Part shown: piece by piece, positions 8,143 through 15,928 of the stretch
Layout of the letters: each line of letters starts with the position of its first letter
How positions within the stretch are numbered: position 1 is the stretch's first letter
From: Chryseobacterium sp. Tr-659
GTDB taxonomy: Bacteria; Bacteroidota; Bacteroidia; Flavobacteriales; Weeksellaceae
Direction of reading: 5' to 3'
DNA: 64,000 nt
Assembly: GCF_011752975.1 (NCBI RefSeq)
Contig: NZ_VWWP01000013.1
Location: forward strand, 39,820 to 103,819
Made by a program: the position numbers and the translations under genes
Notes under the pieces: model-generated
Told to the model about the DNA's origin: nothing
The model's database searches: none
Seen by the model: only the letters and a program-made list of their open reading frames with translations

Positions 8143-9114
8143 TTATTCTATTTTTACTTTGGCCTTTGGCTTAGGTTTTGCCGGTACCGTTGATTTTTTC
8201 TCTGTTTTTTTCGTGTCTTTTGTATGTGTTTTCGGTTTTATGCTCTCTTTCGGTTTGGCCGTGGTTGAGTTTGTTTTTTTTGTTTCCGCCGGCTTGGGTT
8301 TATTGTCTGCTTTTTTAGGAATAGCCGCCGGGGAAGGGGCTTTTGCCAATTCCAGTTTTCCTGCTTTCAGAAGACTGTCGTTTTCTTTAAAATACGGGTT
8401 TAAAGTGGTTACAATCTGGTTTTGATACTTTACAGAAACCATGCTGTATTTTTGTGGATCCTGATATACCAGGTATTTTTCCACAAAGGTTTTAAATCCT
8501 TTTACCTTAAAATCAATATTGTCCAAATCTCCGATCTCTACTCTGTAATTTCCTTCACTTGTAAGGAGATTATAGCTGTCTTTATATTTTGAGATCCCGA
8601 TAAAGTATTTCTTACTGAAATCATCTTTATCAATTTTTTCAACCAGTTCTGCCAGTTTTTCATATTCATCAGGCTGAACATTTCCTGTTACCAGCATACA
8701 AGGGTGAGAATAGGTCCTTGAGATAGGAAATTCAATCCCTTTTTCATCTACATAAAAGTCTTTTCCGTCTTTATTCAGTCTGAAGACAGGAACTCTCTGT
8801 TTAATGTCCAGATTCAGTTTTCCGTTCAGGTTAAGATAGACATTGGCGCTATCTACAGCCGGCAGGGAATTGATCTTTTTTTCCAGTGAAGGGATATTAA
8901 GATCTCCAACTTTTCCTGATGGGTTTTCTTTTTTTACGATTTCCCGTATATCTTTTTCATCAACGAAGTATACCGGAGTTTTTTCGCTCATTTTTACAGA
9001 AATCTTATTGTCCGTAATCTTCTGGCCACCGAATCTCTTCAAGGAGAAACTCAGTAATAATCCAAGGATGATTACCGTAACAACAATTTTTAATATTCTG
9101 TATTTATTTTTCAT
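8143..9114 (-). CDS. ftsQ: Cell division protein FtsQ
   Basis: A bitopic inner membrane protein of the divisome. One transmembrane segment is visible near residues 9-27 (IVVTVIILGLLLSF). The periplasmic part begins with a POTRA-like region, in which 'TPVYFVDEKDIREIVKKENP' is the first helix-strand unit, and continues with the FtsQ beta domain to about residue 260. The final ~60 residues are a Lys/Pro/Thr-rich disordered tail with AKPK-like repeats, absent from E. coli FtsQ; its role is unknown. Assignment rests on domain order, size (323) and position between murC and ftsA. Confidence 0.9.
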   Translation of the reverse strand: MKNKYRILKIVVTVIILGLLLSFSLKRFGGQKITDNKISVKMSEKTPVYFVDEKDIREIVKKENPSGKVGDLNIPSLEKKINSLPAVDSANVYLNLNGKLNLDIKQRVPVFRLNKDGKDFYVDEKGIEFPISRTYSHPCMLVTGNVQPDEYEKLAELVEKIDKDDFSKKYFIGISKYKDSYNLLTSEGNYRVEIGDLDNIDFKVKGFKTFVEKYLVYQDPQKYSMVSVKYQNQIVTTLNPYFKENDSLLKAGKLELAKAPSPAAIPKKADNKPKPAETKKTNSTTAKPKESIKPKTHTKDTKKTEKKSTVPAKPKPKAKVKIE

Positions 9115-9236
9115 ATTTTTTAATCACAAAGGATGTAAAGTAGTTTTATTTTCTTAATAATTTATTTACAACTCGTTTTACTCCATTTTTAGATAACATT
9201 GAATGAAAATTTAAAATCATTCTAAGTTTTACCATT

Positions 9237-9283
9237 TTTGCTAAGTGAAACGCCTTGTGAACAAATTCTTATTCTATCTTTGC
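9237..9283 (+). promoter_or_regulatory. Promoter-like or repeat-derived sequence in the ftsQ/murC spacer
   Basis: In the 195-bp spacer, the plus strand shows TTG (9255-9257), then 17 nt, then TATCTTTG (9275-9282), a good match to a Bacteroidota promoter. It would fire antisense into murC. However, TTTGC words recur 42 nt apart (9237 and 9279, six 7-nt steps), so this may be a degraded word repeat that only looks like a promoter. Confidence 0.35.
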
Positions 9284-9309
9284 GAACACTGCGTTTATAC
9301 TTATTATAT

Positions 9310-10668
9310 TCAAATTTTCTCTATCCAATCACAAATAGGATCGTAAAGGGTATCAATATTCCCTGCACCTACTGTAAGAAGGATATCAAATTCTTTTTCT
9401 TTTATTTTTTCAAAAGCATCAGATAATGCTGATCCTTCTTTTTTATCTAAGGTTACTTTCTCCAACAGCCAGCTCGAGGTAATTCCTTTAAAATTTTCCT
9501 GAAGCTCTCTTGCGGGATAAATATCAAGCAAGATTAGCTCATCAGCTTTACTTAAACTCTCAGCAAATCCGTCTGCGAAATCTCTGGTTCTGCTGAACAG
9601 GTGTGGCTGGAATACTACCAGTAGTTTTTTATCAGGATAAAATGTTTTAATTGAGCCCATTACTGCATTGATCTCTGTAGGATGGTGCGCATAGTCATCA
9701 ATGTAAATTTTCCCGTTTTGATAGATATGTTTAGTATATCTTCTTTTAATTCCTTTAAAATTGGCAATAGCTTTTTTCAGCGTATCAAAATCTGCGCCTA
9801 AATTATGCAGAATAGCCAGTGCTACCGTAGCATTTTCAACATTATGAATACCCGGAATTTCCCAGACGAAATCTTTTATTGTTTCAGTTGGAGTATGAAA
9901 GTCAAAATAGATTTTATCGTGATCCATACGCAGGTTATCGGAATAATAATCTGCTTTTTCATTTACTGCATAGGTTTGATGTCCTCTGCCGATTTCAACT
10001 CCTTTTCTTACGAACAGTTTCTTATCCTCGGGAACCAAGGCGGCAAACTGTCTAAATCCTTCTTCTATATGAGTTTTATCTCCATAAATGTCCAGGTGGT
10101 CCGCATCTGTAGAAGTTACTACTGCCCAATCCGGAGAAAGGTTCAGGAAACTTCTGTCATATTCATCTGCTTCTACTACGGAATAGGTAGATCCATTATA
10201 CAGAAAGTTGGATTTAAAATTTTCAGAGATCCCTCCTAAAAAACATGAGAAAGGAAGATCTGCTTCTTTACACAAGTGAGAAACCAGGGTAGACGTTGTT
10301 GTTTTTCCATGAGTTCCAGCCACTGCGATACAATCTGTATTCTCTGTAATCAGTCCTAAAACTTTAGCACGTTTTAAGACTTCAAACTGATTTTGGTTGA
10401 AATAATCTAAAATTCCAAGTGTTTTGATTGCCGGGGTATAGATGACAAGTGTATCTTCTTTCTGAAGGGAGGTGATCCTTTCGTCAATAAGGTCTTCAAA
10501 AACGATATCAATGCCTTCATTCATCAGATTCTGAGTAAGTTTAGTATTGGTTTTATCATAGCCCAATACTTTTTTCCCGGATGCATTGAAATAGCGTGCT
10601 AAAGCACTCATTCCGATACCTCCGATTCCAACGAAGTAAAAAGTTTGATATGTTTGTAAAATGTTCAT
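9310..10668 (-). CDS. murC: UDP-N-acetylmuramate--L-alanine ligase MurC
   Basis: Adds L-Ala to UDP-MurNAc with ATP, the first step of stem peptide synthesis in the cytoplasm. The N-terminal UDP-binding Rossmann motif is FVGIGGIGMSALARYF near residue 12. The Mur ligase ATP loop AVAGTHGKTTTSTLV is near residue 113. The central-domain motif VEADEYDRSFLNLSP and the C-terminal DDYAHHPTEINAV are both characteristic of MurC. The length (452) is normal. It lies between murG and ftsQ; the 194-bp gap to murG carries a widespread Bacteroidota repeat. Confidence 0.97.
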   Translation of the reverse strand: MNILQTYQTFYFVGIGGIGMSALARYFNASGKKVLGYDKTNTKLTQNLMNEGIDIVFEDLIDERITSLQKEDTLVIYTPAIKTLGILDYFNQNQFEVLKRAKVLGLITENTDCIAVAGTHGKTTTSTLVSHLCKEADLPFSCFLGGISENFKSNFLYNGSTYSVVEADEYDRSFLNLSPDWAVVTSTDADHLDIYGDKTHIEEGFRQFAALVPEDKKLFVRKGVEIGRGHQTYAVNEKADYYSDNLRMDHDKIYFDFHTPTETIKDFVWEIPGIHNVENATVALAILHNLGADFDTLKKAIANFKGIKRRYTKHIYQNGKIYIDDYAHHPTEINAVMGSIKTFYPDKKLLVVFQPHLFSRTRDFADGFAESLSKADELILLDIYPARELQENFKGITSSWLLEKVTLDKKEGSALSDAFEKIKEKEFDILLTVGAGNIDTLYDPICDWIEKI

Positions 10669-10780
10669 TTATATTTTAATCTTTAATCACTCTTGAATTG
10701 GTTCAGAGTTTTTTATTATTAATATTATAAGCTTTAATCAACTAACCTCCATGACTCATTAATGAAATAAATTTTAATGG

Positions 10781-10804
10781 TGTCAGGCTGAGTTTGTCGA
10801 AGCC
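10781..10804. repeat. Dispersed Bacteroidota-type repeat in the murG/murC spacer
   Basis: The block from TGTCAGGCTGAG to GTCGAAGCC reads on the minus strand as CTTCGACAAACTCAGCC plus TGACA. From memory, this 'CTTCGACAAGCTCAGCCTGACA' sequence is dispersed in many Bacteroidota genomes. AGGCT and AGCCT within it can pair as a small hairpin. The rest of the 10669-10862 spacer shows no gene. Confidence 0.6.
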
Positions 10805-10862
10805 TTCTAATCTTTCATCTTATTTTTTTGATAACATTGGTAATAAATCCCAGTTATCATTT

Positions 10863-11957
10863 TTATTTTACTGCTTTAAAAATCTCGTCTACAATCTCTT
10901 TTGCGGCGTTTGGTTTGGCAAAATATTTCAGGTTGTCAGACATTTCTTTTCTTATATTCTCATTTTCGCAGATTTCTGATAATGTATTCCAGAATTTTTC
11001 CTGCATTTCAGAGTCTTTTACCATTCTGGCTGCATTTTTTTCAACCAGATTCATGGCATTTTTGGTTTGATGGTCTTCCGCTGCAAAAGGGAAAGGCACC
11101 AATAAGACCGGTTTCTGTGCTACTGCCAGCTCTGAAATGGCAATGGCTCCGGCTCTTGAAACGATGATATCAGCAGCAGAATAAGCCAGCTCCATATCTT
11201 TAATGAATTCTTTCAGATGAACGGAAGCTGGAAGCTGGAGGCTGGAAGACAATTCTTTGTAATCCAACTTTCCTGTCTGCCAAATTAATTGATATCCTTT
11301 TTCTTTCAGATTTTCAATGTTTTCTTTCCAGGCATTATTCAATGTTCTGGAACCTAAAGAACCTCCTACGGAAAGAATCGTAAGTTTATCTTTATTTAAT
11401 CCCATTTTTTCTTTTGCCTGAGCAGTTTCCTGCATTCCTGAAACAATGTTTTCACGGATAGGATTTCCCAGGAACTTTATTTTTTCTGCCGGAAAACCTT
11501 CTACTTTCGGATAGGCAGTGAAAACGGCTTTCGCTTTCTTGCTTAATATTTTGTTGGTTACTCCTGCATGAGCATTCTGTTCCTGTATAAAAATAGGAAC
11601 TCCCATCTTGCTCGCTTCATAAAGAGCTGGTCCGCTGGCAAACCCTCCTGTTCCAATGGCAAAGTCCGGAGCGAAGTTTTTGATAATTCTTTTAGATTTT
11701 GATAAGCTTTTCAAAATCTTGAAAGGCAGTCCCAGATTGGATAACAAATTTCCTCTGTCTATTCCGGCGATATCAATTCCTTCTATTTTATAGCCCGCCT
11801 GTGGAACTTTTTCCATTTCCATTTTTCCGTTGGCACCAATGAACAAAAACTCTGCATCAGGAAATCTTTTCTTGATCTCATCTGCAATGGCGATGGCAGG
11901 GAAGATATGTCCTCCTGTTCCTCCACCTGATAATATTATTTTTAATTTTTTGTCCAT
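10863..11957 (-). CDS. murG: UDP-GlcNAc:undecaprenyl-PP-MurNAc-pentapeptide GlcNAc transferase MurG
   Basis: Transfers GlcNAc to lipid I to make lipid II at the cytoplasmic face of the membrane. The N-terminal loop LSGGGTGGHIFPAIAIADEI is at residues 9-28. The second glycine-rich loop SVGGSLGSRTLNNAW is near residue 192. The donor-binding stretch SRAGAIAISELA is near residue 270 and contains the conserved Glu that reads the GlcNAc head. The length (364) is normal. Residues 236-246 (SSSLQLPAS) are encoded by a 7-nt word repeat. It starts 1 nt after the ftsW stop, so the two are translationally linked. Confidence 0.97.
   Translation of the reverse strand: MDKKLKIILSGGGTGGHIFPAIAIADEIKKRFPDAEFLFIGANGKMEMEKVPQAGYKIEGIDIAGIDRGNLLSNLGLPFKILKSLSKSKRIIKNFAPDFAIGTGGFASGPALYEASKMGVPIFIQEQNAHAGVTNKILSKKAKAVFTAYPKVEGFPAEKIKFLGNPIRENIVSGMQETAQAKEKMGLNKDKLTILSVGGSLGSRTLNNAWKENIENLKEKGYQLIWQTGKLDYKELSSSLQLPASVHLKEFIKDMELAYSAADIIVSRAGAIAISELAVAQKPVLLVPFPFAAEDHQTKNAMNLVEKNAARMVKDSEMQEKFWNTLSEICENENIRKEMSDNLKYFAKPNAAKEIVDEIFKAVK
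11223..11250. repeat. Four 7-nt words inside the murG coding sequence
   Basis: GGAAGCT, GGAAGCT, GGAGGCT, GGAAGAC follow each other in exact 7-nt register on the plus strand. They encode the SSSLQLPAS stretch of MurG, between the second glycine-rich loop and the donor-binding motif. Confidence 0.8.
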
Positions 11958-11958
11958 T

Positions 11959-13197
11959 TTAAGCGATATCGTTTATTTCTGCTATACTTTGTTTTTTGCC
12001 CATTCCTTCTTCATCATAGATCTGGATTCTTGAGCTTATATTTAAAATAATACCCAGCTGTAAATAGGTTACCAGCATTGAGGTTCCTCCGTAACTGATC
12101 AAAGGCAGAGGCTGTCCTGTTACCGGGATCAGATTCACAGCTACGGCGATATTCACCGAGAGTTGTATAAAGATCATCACTCCGAGACTGAGCACGAGCA
12201 ACGATCCAAAGAATGCCGGCATTTTACTCGCAATCATTACAATCCTGATCATCATAATCAGATATAAACTGATCAGGAAAGCAGCTCCAATCACTCCATA
12301 TTCTTCTACGATTACAGCGAAGATAAAGTCAGATGCGGATTGTGGAAGCATTTGTTTTAATGCGCTTTTTCCAGGCCCCATTCCGGTAATTCCACCGTGT
12401 ACGATGGCTGCTTTAGCCTGCATTACCTGATAATTCTTGGCTTTTACGCTTTCGTCATCTACATCTGCAGTTTTTGCTTTGCTTGAGGTAAACGTTTCAA
12501 TACGGCTCATCCATGTGTGGACACGGTTTCCTCCGATCAGGCTGGTGTTCAGCGCTATTAACAGGAAGAATACAATAGCTATGAATGAAGCGGAGATAAA
12601 TCCTGCAATGTATTTCCAATGAAGCTGTCCTATTATGAGAACAATCACGGAAACCATTAAAATCATTAAGGCTGTGGAACCATTATCTTTGGCAACCAGT
12701 ACAAAGACAAGTAAGATAGGTCCGAAAATATACATGATATTCTCTATCGGGAGCCTTTCCCGGGTAATTTTTTTAGTTAAATATCTACATAAATAGATGA
12801 TTAACATTAAAAATGCAAAAGATGATGGCTGGAATGAAATTGGGGTTCCCGGGATTTTCAGCCATCTGGAAGCACTGGCTCCATCAATGGTTTGTCCGGT
12901 AAACATGGTCACTACCAATAATATAATCATCAGCCCGAGCAATATACTGCTGAGCTTTCCGATGTATTCATATTTTATAGTTCCTACCAGTCTCATAATT
13001 GCTAAACCTAAGACTACAAAGAACATATGCTTGATAACGTGACCCGTTGTAGTCCCGTTATTAACAATGTATTCCAGATTTGAACTTGCAGAATATACAG
13101 GGAAAATAGAGAAAATGGAGATCACAAGAATGACCATCCAAAGTACTTTATCGCCCTTTAGAAATTCAAATCTGCTTTCTGTATTCTGTTCGTCCAT
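11959..13197 (-). CDS. ftsW: Lipid II polymerase FtsW
   Basis: A SEDS-family glycosyltransferase that polymerises septal glycan strands together with its class B PBP partner. About ten hydrophobic segments are seen across 412 residues, starting near residue 18. SEDS signatures are PQSASDFIFAVIVEEYGVIG near residue 285, which includes the conserved Glu region before a transmembrane helix, and PVTGQPLPLISYGGTSML near residue 360. The partner ftsI lies in the same cluster. It is 8 nt downstream of murD and 1 nt upstream of murG, which marks tight cotranscription. Confidence 0.95.
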   Translation of the reverse strand: MDEQNTESRFEFLKGDKVLWMVILVISIFSIFPVYSASSNLEYIVNNGTTTGHVIKHMFFVVLGLAIMRLVGTIKYEYIGKLSSILLGLMIILLVVTMFTGQTIDGASASRWLKIPGTPISFQPSSFAFLMLIIYLCRYLTKKITRERLPIENIMYIFGPILLVFVLVAKDNGSTALMILMVSVIVLIIGQLHWKYIAGFISASFIAIVFFLLIALNTSLIGGNRVHTWMSRIETFTSSKAKTADVDDESVKAKNYQVMQAKAAIVHGGITGMGPGKSALKQMLPQSASDFIFAVIVEEYGVIGAAFLISLYLIMMIRIVMIASKMPAFFGSLLVLSLGVMIFIQLSVNIAVAVNLIPVTGQPLPLISYGGTSMLVTYLQLGIILNISSRIQIYDEEGMGKKQSIAEINDIA

Positions 13198-13205
13198 ATT
13201 TAATG

Positions 13206-14543
13206 CTATTGGCCGTTGTCTTTTAATACTTGCTCTTTAAACTGACGTCCTCTGTCTTCATAGCTTTTGAATAAATCAAAGCTTGCACAACATGGTGACA
13301 GAAGTACGGTGTCTCCTTTTTTAGCCAGTGATTTTGAAATTTTCACGGCTTCCTCCATACTTGAAGTATCATAAATAAATTCTTTTTTATCTTTAAAGAA
13401 ATCTATGATCTTCTTGTTATCAACTCCAAGGCAGACAATTGCCTTTACTTTTCTTTTGACTAAATCTTCAATTTCAGTATAGTCATTTCCTTTATCTAAA
13501 CCACCCACAATCCATACGGTTGGGGTTTTCATGCTTTCTAATGCGTAATAAGTTGCATTTACATTGGTTGCTTTGCTATCATTAATGTATTTTACACTGT
13601 CAATTTCAGTAACAAATTCCAATCTATGCTCAACTGCCTGGAAGGTCATTAATGAATGTCTGATGCTTTCATTGTTGATTTTTAATATCTTACCGGCAAT
13701 GGATGCTGCTAAACTGTTGGCAACATTGTGATTCCCCAATAGAGATAATTCCTCAACTTTCATTGCGAATTCATCTTTCATTTTTACCACAATTTCATCA
13801 TCATTGATAAATCCTCCTTCAGATAACTTCTCTTTTGTTGAGAAAGGAATCATTTTAGCTTTTATTTCAAGCTTTTCCAGAAGATTTTTGCTCATCTCAT
13901 CATCTTTGTTGTAGATGAAGAAATTATCATTTTCCTGATTTTCAGTGATTCTGAATTTTGCCAGAGCATATTCCTCATAGTTGTAGTTGTACTGATCCAG
14001 GTGATCCTGAGACAGATTCAACAATAAAGAAATATAAGGTCTGAAATTCTGAATATCATCCAGCTGGAAAGAACTTACTTCCAGTACATAATATTCATGG
14101 TTTTCATCTGCAACCTGTTTTGCAAAACTATATCCTATGTTTCCTCCTAAACCTACATTCATCCCATCATTTTTCAGGATATAGTATATCAGGGAAGTGG
14201 TTGTTGTTTTTCCGTTACTTCCGGTAATTGCGATGATTTTAGCATCTGTAAATTCAGAAGCAAATTCAATTTCAGAAGAAAGTCTGATTCCTTTCTCATG
14301 AATTTTATGAATGATTTCTGCCTTCTTAGGAATTCCCGGGCTTTTTACGATCCAGTCTGCATTTAAAATTCTTTCTTCATCGTGGTTTCCTTCTTCAAAT
14401 TCAATTTCATTTTCGGTAAGAAACTGCTTATAGTTATCCTTAATGGCTCCTTTATCTGAAAGAAATACTTCCAGACCTTTCTTTTTAGCCAGATAAGCAG
14501 CACCGCATCCGCTTTCTCCACCTCCTAAAACAACTATTTTCAT
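13206..14543 (-). CDS. murD: UDP-N-acetylmuramoyl-L-alanine--D-glutamate ligase MurD
   Basis: Adds D-Glu to UDP-MurNAc-L-Ala. The N-terminal UDP-binding motif is VVLGGGESGCGAAYLAKKKG near residue 4. The ATP loop ITGSNGKTTTTSLIYYILK is near residue 107. NDSKATNVNATYYALE near residue 305 and the C-terminal VLLSPCCASFDLFKSYEDRG are typical of MurD. The length (445) is normal. It lies between mraY and ftsW. A 7-nt word array occupies most of the 62-nt spacer to mraY. Confidence 0.97.
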   Translation of the reverse strand: MKIVVLGGGESGCGAAYLAKKKGLEVFLSDKGAIKDNYKQFLTENEIEFEEGNHDEERILNADWIVKSPGIPKKAEIIHKIHEKGIRLSSEIEFASEFTDAKIIAITGSNGKTTTTSLIYYILKNDGMNVGLGGNIGYSFAKQVADENHEYYVLEVSSFQLDDIQNFRPYISLLLNLSQDHLDQYNYNYEEYALAKFRITENQENDNFFIYNKDDEMSKNLLEKLEIKAKMIPFSTKEKLSEGGFINDDEIVVKMKDEFAMKVEELSLLGNHNVANSLAASIAGKILKINNESIRHSLMTFQAVEHRLEFVTEIDSVKYINDSKATNVNATYYALESMKTPTVWIVGGLDKGNDYTEIEDLVKRKVKAIVCLGVDNKKIIDFFKDKKEFIYDTSSMEEAVKISKSLAKKGDTVLLSPCCASFDLFKSYEDRGRQFKEQVLKDNGQ

Positions 14544-14552
14544 ATTATAAAA

Positions 14553-14601
14553 GCTTTATGCTATAGGCTTTAAGCTTATTGCTTATTGCGTACAGCTTTT
14601 A
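14553..14601. repeat. Seven consecutive 7-nt words in the mraY/murD spacer
   Basis: GCTTTAT, GCTATAG, GCTTTAA, GCTTATT, GCTTATT, GCGTACA and GCTTTTA run without interruption in exact 7-nt register, each beginning GC. The array starts 9 nt upstream of the murD start and ends 4 nt past the mraY stop. Confidence 0.85.
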
Positions 14602-14605
14602 ATTT

Positions 14606-15847
14606 TTATCTCATTTTTAATGTGATCAGACATACAATAGCCAATATTACCCCGATAATGATCATTCTGTTCACGATTTTACTTTCGTGGAATCCTTCTT
14701 TCTGATAATGATGGTGCAATGGTGACATTTTGAATAGTCTGTTGTTTTGGGCATATTCCAGCCCGTATTTTCTTTTTCTGTATTTGAAAACAATTACCTG
14801 CAGCATTACAGATAGGTTTTCAATAAGGAAGATTCCGCATAATACAGGAATCAACAATTCTTTTCTTAAAATAATGGCTAAAACAGCAATTACTCCTCCC
14901 AGCATCAAACTTCCGGTATCTCCCATGAAGACCTGTGCAGGATAGGTATTGTACCAGAAAAATCCGATAACAGCTCCTACCATTGCCACAGCAAAAATGG
15001 TGGTTTCTCCCATATTCGGAAGGAACATAATATTGAGATAGTCTGCAAAGATGATGTTCCCGGAAAGGTAGGCGAAAAGTGCCAAGGTGAGCAGTATAAT
15101 GGCACTCGTCCCTGCTGCGAGACCATCTATTCCGTCTGTGATATTGGCCCCGTTTGAAACTGCCGTTACAATGAATATTACAATAGGGATAAAGACAATC
15201 CATGCCCACTCATGGGCATCTTTATCATTCATCCAAAATAGCATTCCACTGTAATCGAATTCATTGTTCTTTGCAAAAGGAACGGTAGAAACAGTAATTT
15301 TTTCCGTAGGCATAAAGTTCTGTTCTACATTATTTCTGTTCACCACTTTTGCATCTGCATATTTTCTTTTAACTGTAATATCCGGATGGAAATACATTGT
15401 AATTCCGACAATTAACCCTAATCCAACCTGACCTACAATTTTGAATTTACCACTTAGGCCGTCTTTATTTTTTTTGATTTTCTTTAAGTAATCATCAAGG
15501 AAACCAATAGCCCCCATCCAGAACATGGAAACCAGAAGCAGAACAATATATACATTGGTAATCCTTGTAAACAGCAATACCGGAATGATGGTGGCCAGAA
15601 TAATGATAAGTCCTCCCATGGTAGGGGTTCCTTCTTTCTGTTTTTGACCATCCAATCCAAGATCACGTACCAATTCGCCCATTTGTTTTGTTCTCAGGTA
15701 ATTGATGACTCTTTTCCCGTAGACAAGAGCAATAACCAGAGAGAATAACACGGCCATTCCGGCACGGAAGGAAATGTATTTCAGCATTCCTAATCCCGGA
15801 ACGTGAATTCCATGGTTGGTTAGATATTCGTATAGATAGTATAGCAT
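14606..15847 (-). CDS. mraY: Phospho-N-acetylmuramoyl-pentapeptide-transferase MraY
   Basis: An integral membrane enzyme that joins UDP-MurNAc-pentapeptide to undecaprenyl phosphate to make lipid I. Conserved features are EGTPTMGGLIIILA near residue 73, the aspartate pair in GFLDDYLKK near residue 118, NGANITDGIDGLAAG near residue 235, and the cytoplasmic loop SPLHHHYQKEGFHE near residue 375. At 413 residues it is about 50 longer than E. coli MraY. The extra length is a hydrophilic insert around residues 160-210, which I associate with Bacteroidota MraY. It lies between murE and murD. Confidence 0.97.
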   Translation of the reverse strand: MLYYLYEYLTNHGIHVPGLGMLKYISFRAGMAVLFSLVIALVYGKRVINYLRTKQMGELVRDLGLDGQKQKEGTPTMGGLIIILATIIPVLLFTRITNVYIVLLLVSMFWMGAIGFLDDYLKKIKKNKDGLSGKFKIVGQVGLGLIVGITMYFHPDITVKRKYADAKVVNRNNVEQNFMPTEKITVSTVPFAKNNEFDYSGMLFWMNDKDAHEWAWIVFIPIVIFIVTAVSNGANITDGIDGLAAGTSAIILLTLALFAYLSGNIIFADYLNIMFLPNMGETTIFAVAMVGAVIGFFWYNTYPAQVFMGDTGSLMLGGVIAVLAIILRKELLIPVLCGIFLIENLSVMLQVIVFKYRKRKYGLEYAQNNRLFKMSPLHHHYQKEGFHESKIVNRMIIIGVILAIVCLITLKMR

Positions 15848-15858
15848 AGTTTCAATTG

Positions 15859-15928
15859 TTAATAAATGATCATTGATAATTGATGAATGATAAAATGGGT
15901 ATTATTGATCAATTATCGTTTATAATTT
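15859..15928. repeat. Inverted array of 7-nt words between murE and mraY
   Basis: In exact 7-nt steps from 15859: TTAATAA, ATGATCA, TTGATAA, TTGATGA, ATGATAA, AATGGGT, ATTATTG, ATCAATT, ATCGTTT, ATAATTT. The first half and last four words are imperfect reverse complements. The array fills the 79-nt spacer and reaches the murE stop. Confidence 0.8.

Noticed and set aside
9238..9426. 62-residue plus-strand frame in the ftsQ/murC spacer behind a promoter-like sequence
   Set aside because: It runs antisense into murC, has low-complexity content and overlaps a degraded word repeat.
14553..14601. 7-nt arrays read as a CRISPR array or VNTR
   Set aside because: The words are degenerate and 7 nt long with no spacers, and no cas genes are present.
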